Under the pieces are notes generated by a model, which saw only the letters and a program-made list of their open reading frames with translations, had not been told where the DNA came from and did not search any database. From NCBI GenBank assembly GCA_040385245.1, contig JAZKHT010000007.1, positions 248,001-312,000 on the forward strand: DNA of 64,000 nt. The letters run 5' to 3'. Each line of letters opens with the position of its first letter. Position 1 is the first letter of the stretch. This document shows, piece by piece, positions 18,737 to 27,828 of this stretch. The position numbers and the translations under genes are program-made. The stretch is from JAZKHT01 sp040385245 (GTDB taxonomy: Bacteria; Pseudomonadota; Alphaproteobacteria; Rhodobacterales; Rhodobacteraceae).

Positions 18737-21184
18737 TCACCGTTTCGGTTTGCCACCCGGCGGCACAAAGCGTTTCGATGTGTCCTTGGCATCTACCCTT
18801 GGTGCGGCCGGTTTCGGCTTGCCAAAAGGCTTTGCCGCCCCGGTCTTGGGCTTGAAACCGGACGGGCGGGCATCGCCTTCAGCGCGCGGCCGGAATGGCT
18901 TGTCACCCGCAGGTTTGTAGGGGGGGCGTGCCTCGCCCTCGGCCCGTGGCTTGTAGGGTTTGCCCTCGGTCGCGTGGCTTTTGAAACCTGCGGCGCGGGC
19001 GGCTTTGCCTTCGCCGCCGCCATGGGATTTGAAGCCAGCCGATTTCGGCGCGTCACCGGTTTTCCAGCGCGGCTTTTTCTCGGCATCGTCCCGCGGGGCA
19101 TAGGGCTTGCGTTCCGCCCCTTCGCGCGGGGCGTATGGTTTGGCCGCGTCGCGCGGGGCATAGGGTTTGCGGTCCGCGTCAGGGCGGGGCGCATAGGGCT
19201 TGCGATCCGCATTGTCGGCCCGCGTCCCCGAAGGTTTGCGGTCGGCATTGTCAGCGCGGGGCGCATAGGGCTTGCGGTCGGCACTGTCGCGCGGGGCATA
19301 GGGCTTGCGATCCGCATCGTCGCGCTTGGCATAGGGCTTACGCTCTGCCACCGCGCGCGGGGCATAGGGTTTGCGTTCCACCGGCGCCTCGGCCGGCGGG
19401 GCGTCAGAGGCTGCGACCGGGCTCCACCCGGCGGCGTCATCTTCGACCACACGCGGCGGTTTCGGCACATAGGCGGGCTTTTCGGCGCGCACGGGACGTT
19501 CTTCACGTTCGGCCCGTTCTTCACGCACGGGGCGCGGGGCGGGGGCGCGGCGTTCCGGTTTCGCGGCAGGGCGCGGGCTGCGTTCGGGGCGATCCATGTT
19601 TGGCTCGCCCGCCATGCGTTCCATTACAACGCCGTTTTCCAATTCCAGCGAGGTGCCGAACTTGGACGCGACGCTGTCGGCAATCTGCACAAAGGTCTGA
19701 TCTTCTTGCACACGAATCGCACCGATGCCGTCTTTGGTGATGCCACCCGCATCGCAGATTTTCGGCAGCAGCCATCGCGCCTCGGCCCGGCCCGACCGGC
19801 CAACCGACAGTTGGAACCAGACCGACGGGCCGAATTCAGACCGCTCGCGCGGGGCCGATGCTGCAGCGGGCGCACCTGCGCCTTCGGACAGCACCTCGGG
19901 TGCGGAACGCCCTTCGCGCCACAGCCGGATAAAGGCCGACGCGACCTGCGGCGCACCAAAGCGCGCCAACAGCGTTTCGGCCATCGGCAGTTCGTCCCCG
20001 ATGTCACCCATCAGGAAGGGGTGTTCCAGAATGCGCAGATCGTCCTTGGCCTGCACCTCGTCCGCGGTGGGGGCAGATGCCCATTCGGCAACGACTTTGG
20101 CCCCTTGCAGCAGGCGCTGCGCCTTGCGGAACTCGGCTGGCGCGACGATCAGCGCCGAGACGCCCTTTCTGCCCGCGCGGCCTGTCCGGCCCGACCGGTG
20201 CAACAGCGTTTCGCTGTTTGACGGCAGGTCGGCGTGAATGACCAATTCCAATCCCGGCAGATCGATGCCGCGCGCGGCCACGTCCGTCGCGATACACACG
20301 CGGGCCCGCCCGTCGCGCAGCGCCTGCAGCGCGTGGGTGCGTTCCTGCTGGCTCAGTTCACCCGACAATGCCACGACCTGAAAGCCGCGATTGCCCATCC
20401 GGGCCATCAGATGATTGACGTTCGCCCGCGTCTTGCAGAACACGATGGCGGTGCGCGCCTCGTAAAAGCGCAGGACGTTGAAAATGGCGTGCTCGCGGTC
20501 GCGTGCCGCCACCGACAGGGCGCGGTATTCGATGTCGATATGCTGCTTCGCCTCGCCCTGCGTCTGGATGCGCAGCGCATCCTGTTGGAAATCGGTCGCA
20601 AGGGCGGCGATTTCCTTGGACACGGTGGCCGAAAACATCAGCGTGCGGCGGGTAGCAGGGGCGGCGGACAGGATGAATTCCAGATCCTCGCGGAAACCCA
20701 GATCCAGCATTTCGTCCGCTTCGTCCAGAACAGCGGCGCGCAAACCCGACAGATCCAGCGACCGGCGTTCGATATGGTCGCGCAATCGGCCCGGTGTGCC
20801 GACGACGATGTGGACGCCCCGCTCCAGCGCGCGCTTTTCGGTGCGGTAATCCATGCCGCCCACACAGGTAGCGATCTTCGCCCCCGCTTCGGCATACAGC
20901 CATTCCAGTTCCCGCGCGACCTGAAGGGCAAGTTCGCGCGTCGGCGCGATGATCAGCGACATCGGGACGTCGGCGAACAGCAGGCGTTCCGATCCGGCCA
21001 GCAGTTCTTCGGCGATGGCGATGCCAAAGGCGACCGTTTTGCCCGATCCGGTCTGCGCCGAAACCAGCAGGTCGCGGCCCGCCACGTTGTCGGCCAGCAT
21101 TGCATTTTGAACCGGGGTCAGGGTTTCATAGCCCTTGCCAGCCAGCGCCGCAGCCAGCGGCGCGGCGATATGTGTCAGTGTCAT
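18737..21184 (-). CDS. DEAD-box ATP-dependent RNA helicase with DbpA-like domain and basic repeat tail
   Basis: 815 residues from the ATG at 21184. The helicase core fills about the first 370: Q motif, AQTGSGKT, PTRELALQ, DEADEMLD, SAT, and HRSGRTGRAGRKG. A DbpA/CsdA-like RNA-binding domain follows at roughly 450-525 (VWFQLSVGRSGRAEARWLLP). The last ~270 residues are low complexity and rich in R, K, P and A, including about nine 10-12-residue repeats of the form DRKPYAPRxxA. It probably remodels rRNA or mRNA. A longer frame to 21346 is open but lacks homology. Confidence 0.9.
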   Translation of the reverse strand: MTLTHIAAPLAAALAGKGYETLTPVQNAMLADNVAGRDLLVSAQTGSGKTVAFGIAIAEELLAGSERLLFADVPMSLIIAPTRELALQVARELEWLYAEAGAKIATCVGGMDYRTEKRALERGVHIVVGTPGRLRDHIERRSLDLSGLRAAVLDEADEMLDLGFREDLEFILSAAPATRRTLMFSATVSKEIAALATDFQQDALRIQTQGEAKQHIDIEYRALSVAARDREHAIFNVLRFYEARTAIVFCKTRANVNHLMARMGNRGFQVVALSGELSQQERTHALQALRDGRARVCIATDVAARGIDLPGLELVIHADLPSNSETLLHRSGRTGRAGRKGVSALIVAPAEFRKAQRLLQGAKVVAEWASAPTADEVQAKDDLRILEHPFLMGDIGDELPMAETLLARFGAPQVASAFIRLWREGRSAPEVLSEGAGAPAAASAPRERSEFGPSVWFQLSVGRSGRAEARWLLPKICDAGGITKDGIGAIRVQEDQTFVQIADSVASKFGTSLELENGVVMERMAGEPNMDRPERSPRPAAKPERRAPAPRPVREERAEREERPVRAEKPAYVPKPPRVVEDDAAGWSPVAASDAPPAEAPVERKPYAPRAVAERKPYAKRDDADRKPYAPRDSADRKPYAPRADNADRKPSGTRADNADRKPYAPRPDADRKPYAPRDAAKPYAPREGAERKPYAPRDDAEKKPRWKTGDAPKSAGFKSHGGGEGKAARAAGFKSHATEGKPYKPRAEGEARPPYKPAGDKPFRPRAEGDARPSGFKPKTGAAKPFGKPKPAAPRVDAKDTSKRFVPPGGKPKR
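18930..19390 (-). repeat. Coding tandem repeats in the helicase tail
   Basis: Imperfect direct repeats of about 30-36 bases encode RKPYAPR-type units. Some units diverge (RKPSGTR, RKPYAKR), so the array is not freshly expanded. Confidence 0.75.
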
Positions 21185-21416
21185 GTCTTTGCCCATAAAG
21201 GGGGCGCAGCCTTGCGCCCGGTGGTGCCAACTTGGCCGGCACCTCTTTCCCTTTGCGCAGTCGGGCCTCCCTGCCCGCAGCGCCCCGGAATCCTCGGGCC
21301 GTGCGCGGTCCATAAAGGAAAAGACGCCCGCTGTATAGGCACCCATTCGGCGATGCGTCGTCCACAGCCACGCAAAAGCCTTTGCCCCGCGTTCCCCGGC
21401 GGCCTAGGCTGATCTT

Positions 21417-21839
21417 ATGCGCCGCCTGTTTGCCATGATCGCCCTGACGCTATTGCCCAGCGCCGCCCACGCGACACCGTGCGAAGATGGTTTGCCTACG
21501 GCATCCACTGCCATCGTCACACCGGTGATCGACGCCACCCTGCAGGGGGATTACCGGGCCTTGACCGCCGCGCTGAACCCGGCCCAAACGGGGGCAGAAC
21601 CGGCGCGCCAACAGATGATCGCCGATCTGGAACGGCTTGCACCGCTTGGCTATGACGATTGCGCGGTTCTGGTGGCCCGCCCGCTTGGCCCGGATTTCGA
21701 GGTGTTCATCCTGATGTTCGCCGCCGACGGACAACGCCTTTATGCGTTTCTGGCGCTTGCCCGCATCGCCGGGGGATGGGAAATCATCCATTCGCACCTG
21801 TCACCCGCCTTTGCCGAGGTGTACGACCTGTTGCGGTGA
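21417..21839 (+). CDS. Hypothetical exported protein
   Basis: 140 residues with a signal peptide (MRRLFAMIALTLLPSAAHA) followed by two mature cysteines. I recognise no domain. It runs toward the DUF4170-waaA-lpxK genes with a 92-base gap, so it may share their transcript. Divergent from the helicase. Confidence 0.7.
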   Translation: MRRLFAMIALTLLPSAAHATPCEDGLPTASTAIVTPVIDATLQGDYRALTAALNPAQTGAEPARQQMIADLERLAPLGYDDCAVLVARPLGPDFEVFILMFAADGQRLYAFLALARIAGGWEIIHSHLSPAFAEVYDLLR

Positions 21840-21931
21840 CAAGTGCGATCAGCGAAGCGACCAGACGCCACCTTGACCCCGCACCGCCACCCGCTACCCT
21901 GCGCGCAACGCAAGCATACCCGGAGCATCGC

Positions 21932-22177
21932 ATGACCCAGCGCCTTCACCTCGTCTTTGGCGGCGAACTGGTGGACCCCCAGAAAAACGTCTTCAAGGAC
22001 GTCAAGGACATCCACCTTGTCGGAATGTTCCCCGATTACGCCAGTGCCTTTTCCGCCTGGAAGGCCGAGGCGCAGCGCACCGTCGACAACGCCCACATGC
22101 GGTATTTCATCGCCCACATCCACCGTTTGCGGGACGAAGAACAGTCCGGTTCTTCGACCGAGGAGTTGGGGGCGTAA
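21932..22177 (+). CDS. DUF4170 family protein
   Basis: 81 residues, soluble, with the conserved block LVFGGELVDPQ...VGMFPDYASAFSAWKAEAQRTVDNAHMRYFI. The ATG at 21932 follows CGGAG. This small family is typically found next to Kdo-transferase and lpxK genes in alphaproteobacteria, as here; its biochemical role is unknown. Confidence 0.85.
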   Translation: MTQRLHLVFGGELVDPQKNVFKDVKDIHLVGMFPDYASAFSAWKAEAQRTVDNAHMRYFIAHIHRLRDEEQSGSSTEELGA

Positions 22178-22187
22178 GCCAATCCGC

Positions 22188-23381
22188 ATGGCCTATTCCC
22201 TTGGCCTTACGCTGTACAATCTGTCCAACCGGCGCGATGGCGCGTCGGTGGTGGATCGCCCGCCGCGCCCCGTGGGGCGGCTGGTGTGGTTGCATGCGCC
22301 CGGCCCGGATGCGGCCCGCGCCATGCTGGAACTTGCGCGGCGGTTGGTGGATGAAGACGGTCACCCCGTTCTGATCACCTGCCCCACCCCGTTGCCACCC
22401 CGCCCCGGCGTGATCCACCAGCCCCCCCCGCCCGACACGCCACAGGATGCGCGGGCATTCATGGATCATTGGCGACCCGAGATCGGCCTGTTCGCCGAAG
22501 GGGAATTGCGCCCCGCCCTGATCCACGAGGCGGAAGAGCGGAAAGTGCCGATCCTGATCGTCGGTGGACGTCAGCCCCATATTCTGAAGGACCGCGATGG
22601 TTGGTATCCCGGTCTGGTGCGCGGTCTGATGGGGGCCTTTGTCCGCGTCATGGTGCTGGACGAAACCGCCGCGCGCGCCTTTCGCAAGGCCGGGGCTGCC
22701 CTGTCTGCGGTCGAGGTGACGGGAAAGATGGAAGAGGAAAGCGCCGCCCTGCCGTGTCTTGAGGCTGAACGCGAAGCCCTTGCCCGCACCCTTGCCACCC
22801 GCCCCGTCTGGTTGTCCGCCGCCGTGCCCGAGGCCGAGGAAGATGCGGTGATTGCTGCGCACCGGGCCGCGTTGCGCCTGGCCCATCGGCTGTTGCTGAT
22901 CTTTGTCCCCCAGGACCCTGCCCGCGCCGAACCATTGGCGGCGAAGATGGAGGCTGAGGGCTGGACGGTCGCCCTGCGCGCCCATGAAACCGAACCTGAC
23001 CCCGAGACAGAGGTTTATATCACCGACGGACCGACCGAATTCGGGTTGTGGTATCGGCTTGCCCCGATCACGTTTATGGGCGGAAGCCTTGCAGGAACGG
23101 GTTGCAGCCGCGATCCTCTGGAACCTGCCGCCCTTGGGTCTGCCATCATCTATGGCCCGCGCCCCGGCCCGTTCGGCACGACCTTTGGCCGGTTGGGCGC
23201 CGCACGCGCCGCGCGCGCGGTGGGATCGGCCACCGACATGGGCGATGCACTGTCTGATCTTTTGTCGCCCGACCGCGCCGCCCGTCTGGCCCAGGCCGCA
23301 TGGATCGTGGCATCGGACGGGGCCGAGGTGACGGAAAAGGTCGTCACCCTGATCCGCCGCATGATGGATGGTGAGGATTGA
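22188..23381 (+). CDS. waaA: 3-deoxy-D-manno-octulosonic acid (Kdo) transferase
   Basis: 397 residues, slightly shorter than E. coli WaaA (425). It adds Kdo from CMP-Kdo to lipid IVA at the inner membrane. Features are the N-terminal nucleoside-free domain (VWLHAPGPDAARAMLELARRL), the APITFMGGSLAGTG motif that replaces the usual FVGGSL, and the DPLEPAALG-type donor site with the E-P-A pattern. The stop shares one base with the lpxK ATG. Confidence 0.9.
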   Translation: MAYSLGLTLYNLSNRRDGASVVDRPPRPVGRLVWLHAPGPDAARAMLELARRLVDEDGHPVLITCPTPLPPRPGVIHQPPPPDTPQDARAFMDHWRPEIGLFAEGELRPALIHEAEERKVPILIVGGRQPHILKDRDGWYPGLVRGLMGAFVRVMVLDETAARAFRKAGAALSAVEVTGKMEEESAALPCLEAEREALARTLATRPVWLSAAVPEAEEDAVIAAHRAALRLAHRLLLIFVPQDPARAEPLAAKMEAEGWTVALRAHETEPDPETEVYITDGPTEFGLWYRLAPITFMGGSLAGTGCSRDPLEPAALGSAIIYGPRPGPFGTTFGRLGAARAARAVGSATDMGDALSDLLSPDRAARLAQAAWIVASDGAEVTEKVVTLIRRMMDGED

Positions 23382-24373
23382 TGCGCGCGCCCGCCTTTTG
23401 GTACACCCCGCCCCACCGCCCCGCCTGGCAGGCGATTGCCCTTGCACCCTTGGGTGCCGTCTATGCCGCAGCAACGGCCCGGCGTGTGGCACAACCAGGG
23501 TATCGCGCCACAGTGCCGGTGATCTGCATCGGCAACCTGAATGCGGGTGGAACGGGCAAGACCCCCACCACCATCGCGCTGCTGGATCGTTTGTCGGCAC
23601 GGGGCATTGCCGTGCATGTCGTATCGCGCGGGCATGGCGGTGCTTTGGCCGGGCCGGTCCGGGTAGATATCACCCGCCACACGGCCGCCGATGTGGGGGA
23701 TGAACCGTTGCTGCTGGCGGCGTTTGCGCCCGCTTGGGTGGCCCGCGATCGGGCCGCAGGCGTCCGCGCGGCCCAGGCTGCGGGGGCGAGTGTCATCCTG
23801 ATGGACGACGGGTTTCAAAATCCTTCGGTACAGAAATCGCTGTCGATCATCGTGGTGGATGCCGCCAAAGGTTTTGGCAATGGCCGGTGCCTGCCCGCCG
23901 GGCCTTTGCGTGAACCGGTGTCGTCCGGTTTGGCCCGCGCCGATCTGCTGCTGTCCATCGGGGACGACGCGGCGCAGGTCGCCTTTCGCCAGACATGGGG
24001 CCGCGCTATCACCCTGCCGCATCTGACGGGTCATCTGGAACCGTTGCGTATGGGGATGGATTGGCAGGGTGCCAGGGTCATCGCCTTTGCCGGCATCGGC
24101 CACCCGGAAAAGTTCTTTGCCACCCTGCGCGGCGCAGGGGCAACGCTGGTTCGCGCCGTGGCGCTGGACGATCACCAACCCCTGCCTGATGCCCTGATGA
24201 CCCGGCTGGAGCTAGAGGCAAAGGCCTTGGGCGCACAGCTTGTCACCACCGAAAAAGACGCCGTGCGCCTGCCCGACAGCTTTCGCATGAAGGTGCTGAC
24301 CCTGCCGGTCAGGCTGGCCCTGTCTAACTGGGATCCGGTTGACGCGGCCTTGGCGCGTCTAGGGCTGGCGTAA
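23381..24373 (+). CDS. lpxK: Tetraacyldisaccharide 4'-kinase
   Basis: 330 residues. LpxK phosphorylates the 4' position of the lipid A disaccharide. The N-terminus has the membrane-associating helix and PVICIGNLNAGGTGKTP, the P-loop of the family, then the MDDGFQN motif, and near the C-terminus TTEKDAVRLP. Overlaps waaA by one base. Convergent with the carboxynorspermidine genes. Confidence 0.93.
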   Translation: MRAPAFWYTPPHRPAWQAIALAPLGAVYAAATARRVAQPGYRATVPVICIGNLNAGGTGKTPTTIALLDRLSARGIAVHVVSRGHGGALAGPVRVDITRHTAADVGDEPLLLAAFAPAWVARDRAAGVRAAQAAGASVILMDDGFQNPSVQKSLSIIVVDAAKGFGNGRCLPAGPLREPVSSGLARADLLLSIGDDAAQVAFRQTWGRAITLPHLTGHLEPLRMGMDWQGARVIAFAGIGHPEKFFATLRGAGATLVRAVALDDHQPLPDALMTRLELEAKALGAQLVTTEKDAVRLPDSFRMKVLTLPVRLALSNWDPVDAALARLGLA

Positions 24374-24385
24374 TGCCGCGTAGGG

Positions 24386-25621
24386 TCAGAAGGTCAGCGC
24401 CCGGTCGCCGCTTGCATCCTTGATCCGGCTGGGCAGGCCCATGACGTTCAGCAGCGCGAGGAACGGCTTGGGATCAAGGTCTTCGACATTTGCCATCGTG
24501 CCGACGTCCCAGGTGCCATCCGCCACCAGGAGAGCCGCCGCGACCGGGGGCACACCGGCGGTATAGGAAATCCCCTGTGCCCCGACCTCGTCATAGGCAT
24601 CCTTGTGATCAGCGATGTTGTACAGGAACAGGTCGACCGGCTGGCCATCCTTGACGCCCCTGACCACGTCCCCGATGCAGGTCTTTCCCGTGTAACTGGG
24701 CGCAAGGCTGGCGGGATCGGGCAGGACGGCCTTGACCACCTTCAGCGGGATCACCGTCTGGCCTTCGGCGGTAACGACCGGCTTTTCGGACAAAAGGCCA
24801 AGGTTTTTCAGAACGGTGAACACGTTGATGTAATGGTCGCCAAACCCCATCCAGAACCGAACGTCGGCATCGGGATAACGGGCCGACAGGGAATGAACCT
24901 CGTCATGCCCGGTCAGATAGGCCTTTTGGACGCCAACAACGGGCAGGTTCCAGTCCTTGCCCACCTCGAACATCGTGTTCTCCTGCCAGCCTCGGTTCTG
25001 CCAGCTGTAAACCGTGCCGGTGAATTCGCGAAAGTTGATTTCAGGATCAAAGTTCGTCGCGAAGTATTTGCCGTGGCTGCCCGCGTTGATATCGACGATG
25101 TCGATGCTGTCGATCCGGTCCAGCATCCCTTCGGCCAGCCGCGCCCAAGCGTTGACCACACCGGGATCAAACCCGACGCCAAGGATGGCCGTCACCCCCG
25201 CCGCCGCACAACTGTCGCGCCGCTGCCATTCATAGTTGGCATACCACGGCGGGGCTTCGCAGATCTTGCCCGCGTCTTCGTGAATTGCGGTGTCCATATA
25301 GGCGGCACCGGTCTGGATGCACGCATCAAGCACGGTCATGTTCACGAAACTGGACCCGACGTTGATCACGATCTGGCACCCGGTCGCGCGAATCAGGTCG
25401 GCCACCGCCGCCGTGTCCATCGCGTCAACCGAATGGGCCGCGAACACGCCCGGCACCTTCATCGCGCCTTTGGCGTGGACCGAGGCGATGATCCCCTCAC
25501 ACTTTGCAATCGTGCGACTGGCGATGTGCAGATCGCCCAAACGATCATTATTCTGCGCGCATTTGTGCGCCACGACTTGGGCCACGCCACCGGCACCGAT
25601 GATCAAGACATTGCGTTTCAC
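24386..25621 (-). CDS. Carboxynorspermidine (carboxyspermidine) dehydrogenase, saccharopine dehydrogenase family
   Basis: 411 residues with an N-terminal Rossmann motif (VLIIGAGGVAQVVAHKCAQ). The body is the LYS9-like saccharopine dehydrogenase fold (NVGSSFVNMTVLDACIQTGAAYMD, GVGFDPGVVNAWARLA). In the alternative polyamine route this enzyme condenses aspartate semialdehyde with diaminopropane or putrescine using NADPH. The neighbouring decarboxylase, 37 bases upstream on the same strand, makes this assignment firm rather than a lysine-pathway role. Confidence 0.9.
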   Translation of the reverse strand: MKRNVLIIGAGGVAQVVAHKCAQNNDRLGDLHIASRTIAKCEGIIASVHAKGAMKVPGVFAAHSVDAMDTAAVADLIRATGCQIVINVGSSFVNMTVLDACIQTGAAYMDTAIHEDAGKICEAPPWYANYEWQRRDSCAAAGVTAILGVGFDPGVVNAWARLAEGMLDRIDSIDIVDINAGSHGKYFATNFDPEINFREFTGTVYSWQNRGWQENTMFEVGKDWNLPVVGVQKAYLTGHDEVHSLSARYPDADVRFWMGFGDHYINVFTVLKNLGLLSEKPVVTAEGQTVIPLKVVKAVLPDPASLAPSYTGKTCIGDVVRGVKDGQPVDLFLYNIADHKDAYDEVGAQGISYTAGVPPVAAALLVADGTWDVGTMANVEDLDPKPFLALLNVMGLPSRIKDASGDRALTF

Positions 25622-25658
25622 TTCGAACCGTCTCCTTCAAGGACAGAGGGAAGCGCCA

Positions 25659-26753
25659 TCAGCCAAGGCTTCCGGCATAATCGGCATAGCCGAATTCGCG
25701 GGCGACGGTCATCGTTCCGTCCAGTTCCTTGATGACGATGCTTGGCATCTTCACCCCGTTGAACCAGTTCTTCTTGACCATCGTGTAACCGGCGGCATCC
25801 GCAATGCTGATGCGGTCGCCGACATGCAAGGGGGCGGGAAAGGTGAACTCGCCGTAGATATCGCCCGCAAGGCAGGACTTGCCGCAGATCATATAGGGGT
25901 GATCGCCCGCAACGTCGATCTTGCCGGGGATGCGGTAGATCAGCAGGTCGAGCATATGCGCCTCGACCGAACTGTCGACGACCGCCAGATCCTTGCCGTT
26001 GTTCAGCACGTCCAGCACCGTCACCTCAAGGCTCGCCGTGCCGGTGATCGCAGCCTCGCCCGGCTCCAGATAGACCTGCACGCCAAACCGCTGTGCAAAC
26101 GCCTTCAGCCGCGCGGCCAGTCGGTCCACCGGATAGCCGTCGCCGGTAAAGTGGATGCCGCCGCCCAGGCTGACCCATTCCAACCGCTGCAACAGGCCGC
26201 CGAATTCATCCTCGATCCGCGTCAACTGCCGGTCGAACAGGTCGAAATCCGCGTTTTCGCAATTGTAATGGATCATGAAGCCGCTGATCCGGTCCATCAC
26301 CCGTTCAATCTGCGTAGCGTCCCATTCGCCCAAACGGCTGAAGGGGCGGGCGGGGTCGGCCAGATCGAACCCGCTGGTCGAAAAGCGCGGGTTCAGCCGC
26401 AGACCGCGCGCGATTCCCGCCGACTGGTTGTCGAACCGGTCAAGCTGGCTGATGGAATTGAAGATGATCTTGTCGGCATAGCCCACTGCCTCGGCAATCT
26501 CGTGGTCGGCCCAGGCGACGGAATAGGCGTGGGTTTCCTTGCCGAACTTTTCACGCCCCAGCCGCAGTTCATACAGGCTGGACGACGTCGTGCCGTCCAT
26601 ATGGTCGCGCATGGTGTCAAACACCGGCCATGTCGCAAAGCATTTCAGCGCAAGCAGGGTCTTTGCACCCGACTGCATGCGCAGCCGGTCCATGATTTCC
26701 ATGTTCCGCAGCAGCTTTGCCCGGTCGATCAGATAGTAGGGCGTCTGGATCAT
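25659..26753 (-). CDS. nspC: Carboxynorspermidine decarboxylase
   Basis: 364 residues from the ATG at 26753, where homology begins (QTPYYLIDRAKLLRNM). It is a PLP-dependent alanine-racemase-fold decarboxylase: the PLP lysine lies in LALKCFA near residue 37, SLGGGIHF and EPGEAAITG bind phosphate, and a Cys-containing ICGKSCLAGD stretch supplies the second-subunit residue. It converts carboxy(nor)spermidine to (nor)spermidine. Upstream partner of the dehydrogenase in a two-gene operon. Confidence 0.92.
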   Translation of the reverse strand: MIQTPYYLIDRAKLLRNMEIMDRLRMQSGAKTLLALKCFATWPVFDTMRDHMDGTTSSSLYELRLGREKFGKETHAYSVAWADHEIAEAVGYADKIIFNSISQLDRFDNQSAGIARGLRLNPRFSTSGFDLADPARPFSRLGEWDATQIERVMDRISGFMIHYNCENADFDLFDRQLTRIEDEFGGLLQRLEWVSLGGGIHFTGDGYPVDRLAARLKAFAQRFGVQVYLEPGEAAITGTASLEVTVLDVLNNGKDLAVVDSSVEAHMLDLLIYRIPGKIDVAGDHPYMICGKSCLAGDIYGEFTFPAPLHVGDRISIADAAGYTMVKKNWFNGVKMPSIVIKELDGTMTVAREFGYADYAGSLG

Positions 26754-26970
26754 CGCGGTTCCCCTGGCGGCAAAAGGGCAAGAGCGCGGGTATTTAGGCC
26801 CAACCCCCCCTGTGCGCAAGGGTTAAGGGATTTGCGGCAGACCTTGGGCCGCGTATCGGTGGGGTACAAACCCGGCGGGATTTGACCGGTGCAAGCGAAA
26901 ACCCATCGGCGACCCTTGTTGCGAATCGTGGACTGTCGGACCCTTTGACAACTTGCACGGAGGAAACGTC

Positions 26971-27348
26971 ATGCCCCTGACCCACACCCTTTTCGCTGCC
27001 GCTGTCGCGCTGATCCCGGCGGGGGTGGCCTTGGCCCATCACGGCTGGTCCTGGGCAGAAACCGAGGTGTCCACCATGATCGGTGTGGTGGAAGAGGTGT
27101 CACTGTCCCCGCCGCATCCCAGCCTGAAGGTGACGGATGACGACGGAACCCTGTGGCAGGTCGATCTGGGCAACCCGCGCCTGACCGCCGCGTCAGGGTT
27201 TGCCGAAGGGTCGGCAACACCGGGCGACACGATCACCGTTCTGGGCAACCGGTCCTTGGACCCGGACGAGAAATTGATGAAGGCGGTACGGATCACCGTG
27301 AACGGGCAGGCGTTCGACATATACCCTGACCGCATCCCGACCGATTGA
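26971..27348 (+). CDS. Small exported protein (DUF6152-like)
   Basis: 125 residues, with a strong GGAGGAAA ribosome site before the ATG. A signal peptide ends in ALAHHGWSW, the His-His-Gly start typical of this family, then a small OB-like beta domain. Family members are often followed by a small membrane protein, as here (3 bases away). Function unknown; the N-terminal histidines suggest metal binding, which is inference. Confidence 0.78.
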   Translation: MPLTHTLFAAAVALIPAGVALAHHGWSWAETEVSTMIGVVEEVSLSPPHPSLKVTDDDGTLWQVDLGNPRLTAASGFAEGSATPGDTITVLGNRSLDPDEKLMKAVRITVNGQAFDIYPDRIPTD

Positions 27349-27351
27349 CCG

Positions 27352-27822
27352 ATGGACGTGCTTGGCTGGATTGAAGGCTGGCCCGGTGCCGTCTATCTGC
27401 GTGCGTCGCCGGATGCCTATATGATCGTCAACGCGATGCATATTCTGGGGATCGCGCTGGTGGTGGGTGCGGTTCTGCCGATGGACCTGCGGCTGATCGG
27501 GTTTTTCCCAGGAACACCCCTGCGGGTGATCGTGCCCTTCCTGTCACGCGCGGCGGGAACGGGGCTGGCGCTGGCAGCAGCGGCGGGGATGTGGCTGTTT
27601 TCTGTGGACCCAGCCGAATACTTGGCCAACCCGGCATTCCGGCTGAAGCTGGCGCTGCTAGGCACGGCGTTGGTGCTGATTCTGGTGCAGCACAGGTCGC
27701 GCGGCTATCAGGCCGCGATCATCGGCCTGCCGATTCAAAGGGGCGTGCGCGTCGTGGCCGCGCTGTCGGCGATGGTTTGGTTGGCGGTGCTGCTGTGCGG
27801 GCGTGCCATCGGGTTTCTGTAA
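27352..27822 (+). CDS. Small integral membrane protein (DUF6644-like)
   Basis: 156 residues with four hydrophobic segments (about residues 25-45, 65-82, 95-112 and 130-150). No catalytic motif is visible. It begins 3 bases after the preceding exported protein, so the two probably act together at the membrane. Confidence 0.75.
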   Translation: MDVLGWIEGWPGAVYLRASPDAYMIVNAMHILGIALVVGAVLPMDLRLIGFFPGTPLRVIVPFLSRAAGTGLALAAAAGMWLFSVDPAEYLANPAFRLKLALLGTALVLILVQHRSRGYQAAIIGLPIQRGVRVVAALSAMVWLAVLLCGRAIGFL

Positions 27823-27828
27823 CCCGGA

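Noticed and set aside
18974..20221. Long plus-strand frames opposite the RNA helicase (up to 415 codons)
   Set aside because: They mirror the repeat-rich helicase gene and have no recognisable domain; high GC produces such frames.
25317..26885. 522-codon plus-strand frame opposite the carboxynorspermidine genes
   Set aside because: The minus strand holds two clear enzymes over the same region.
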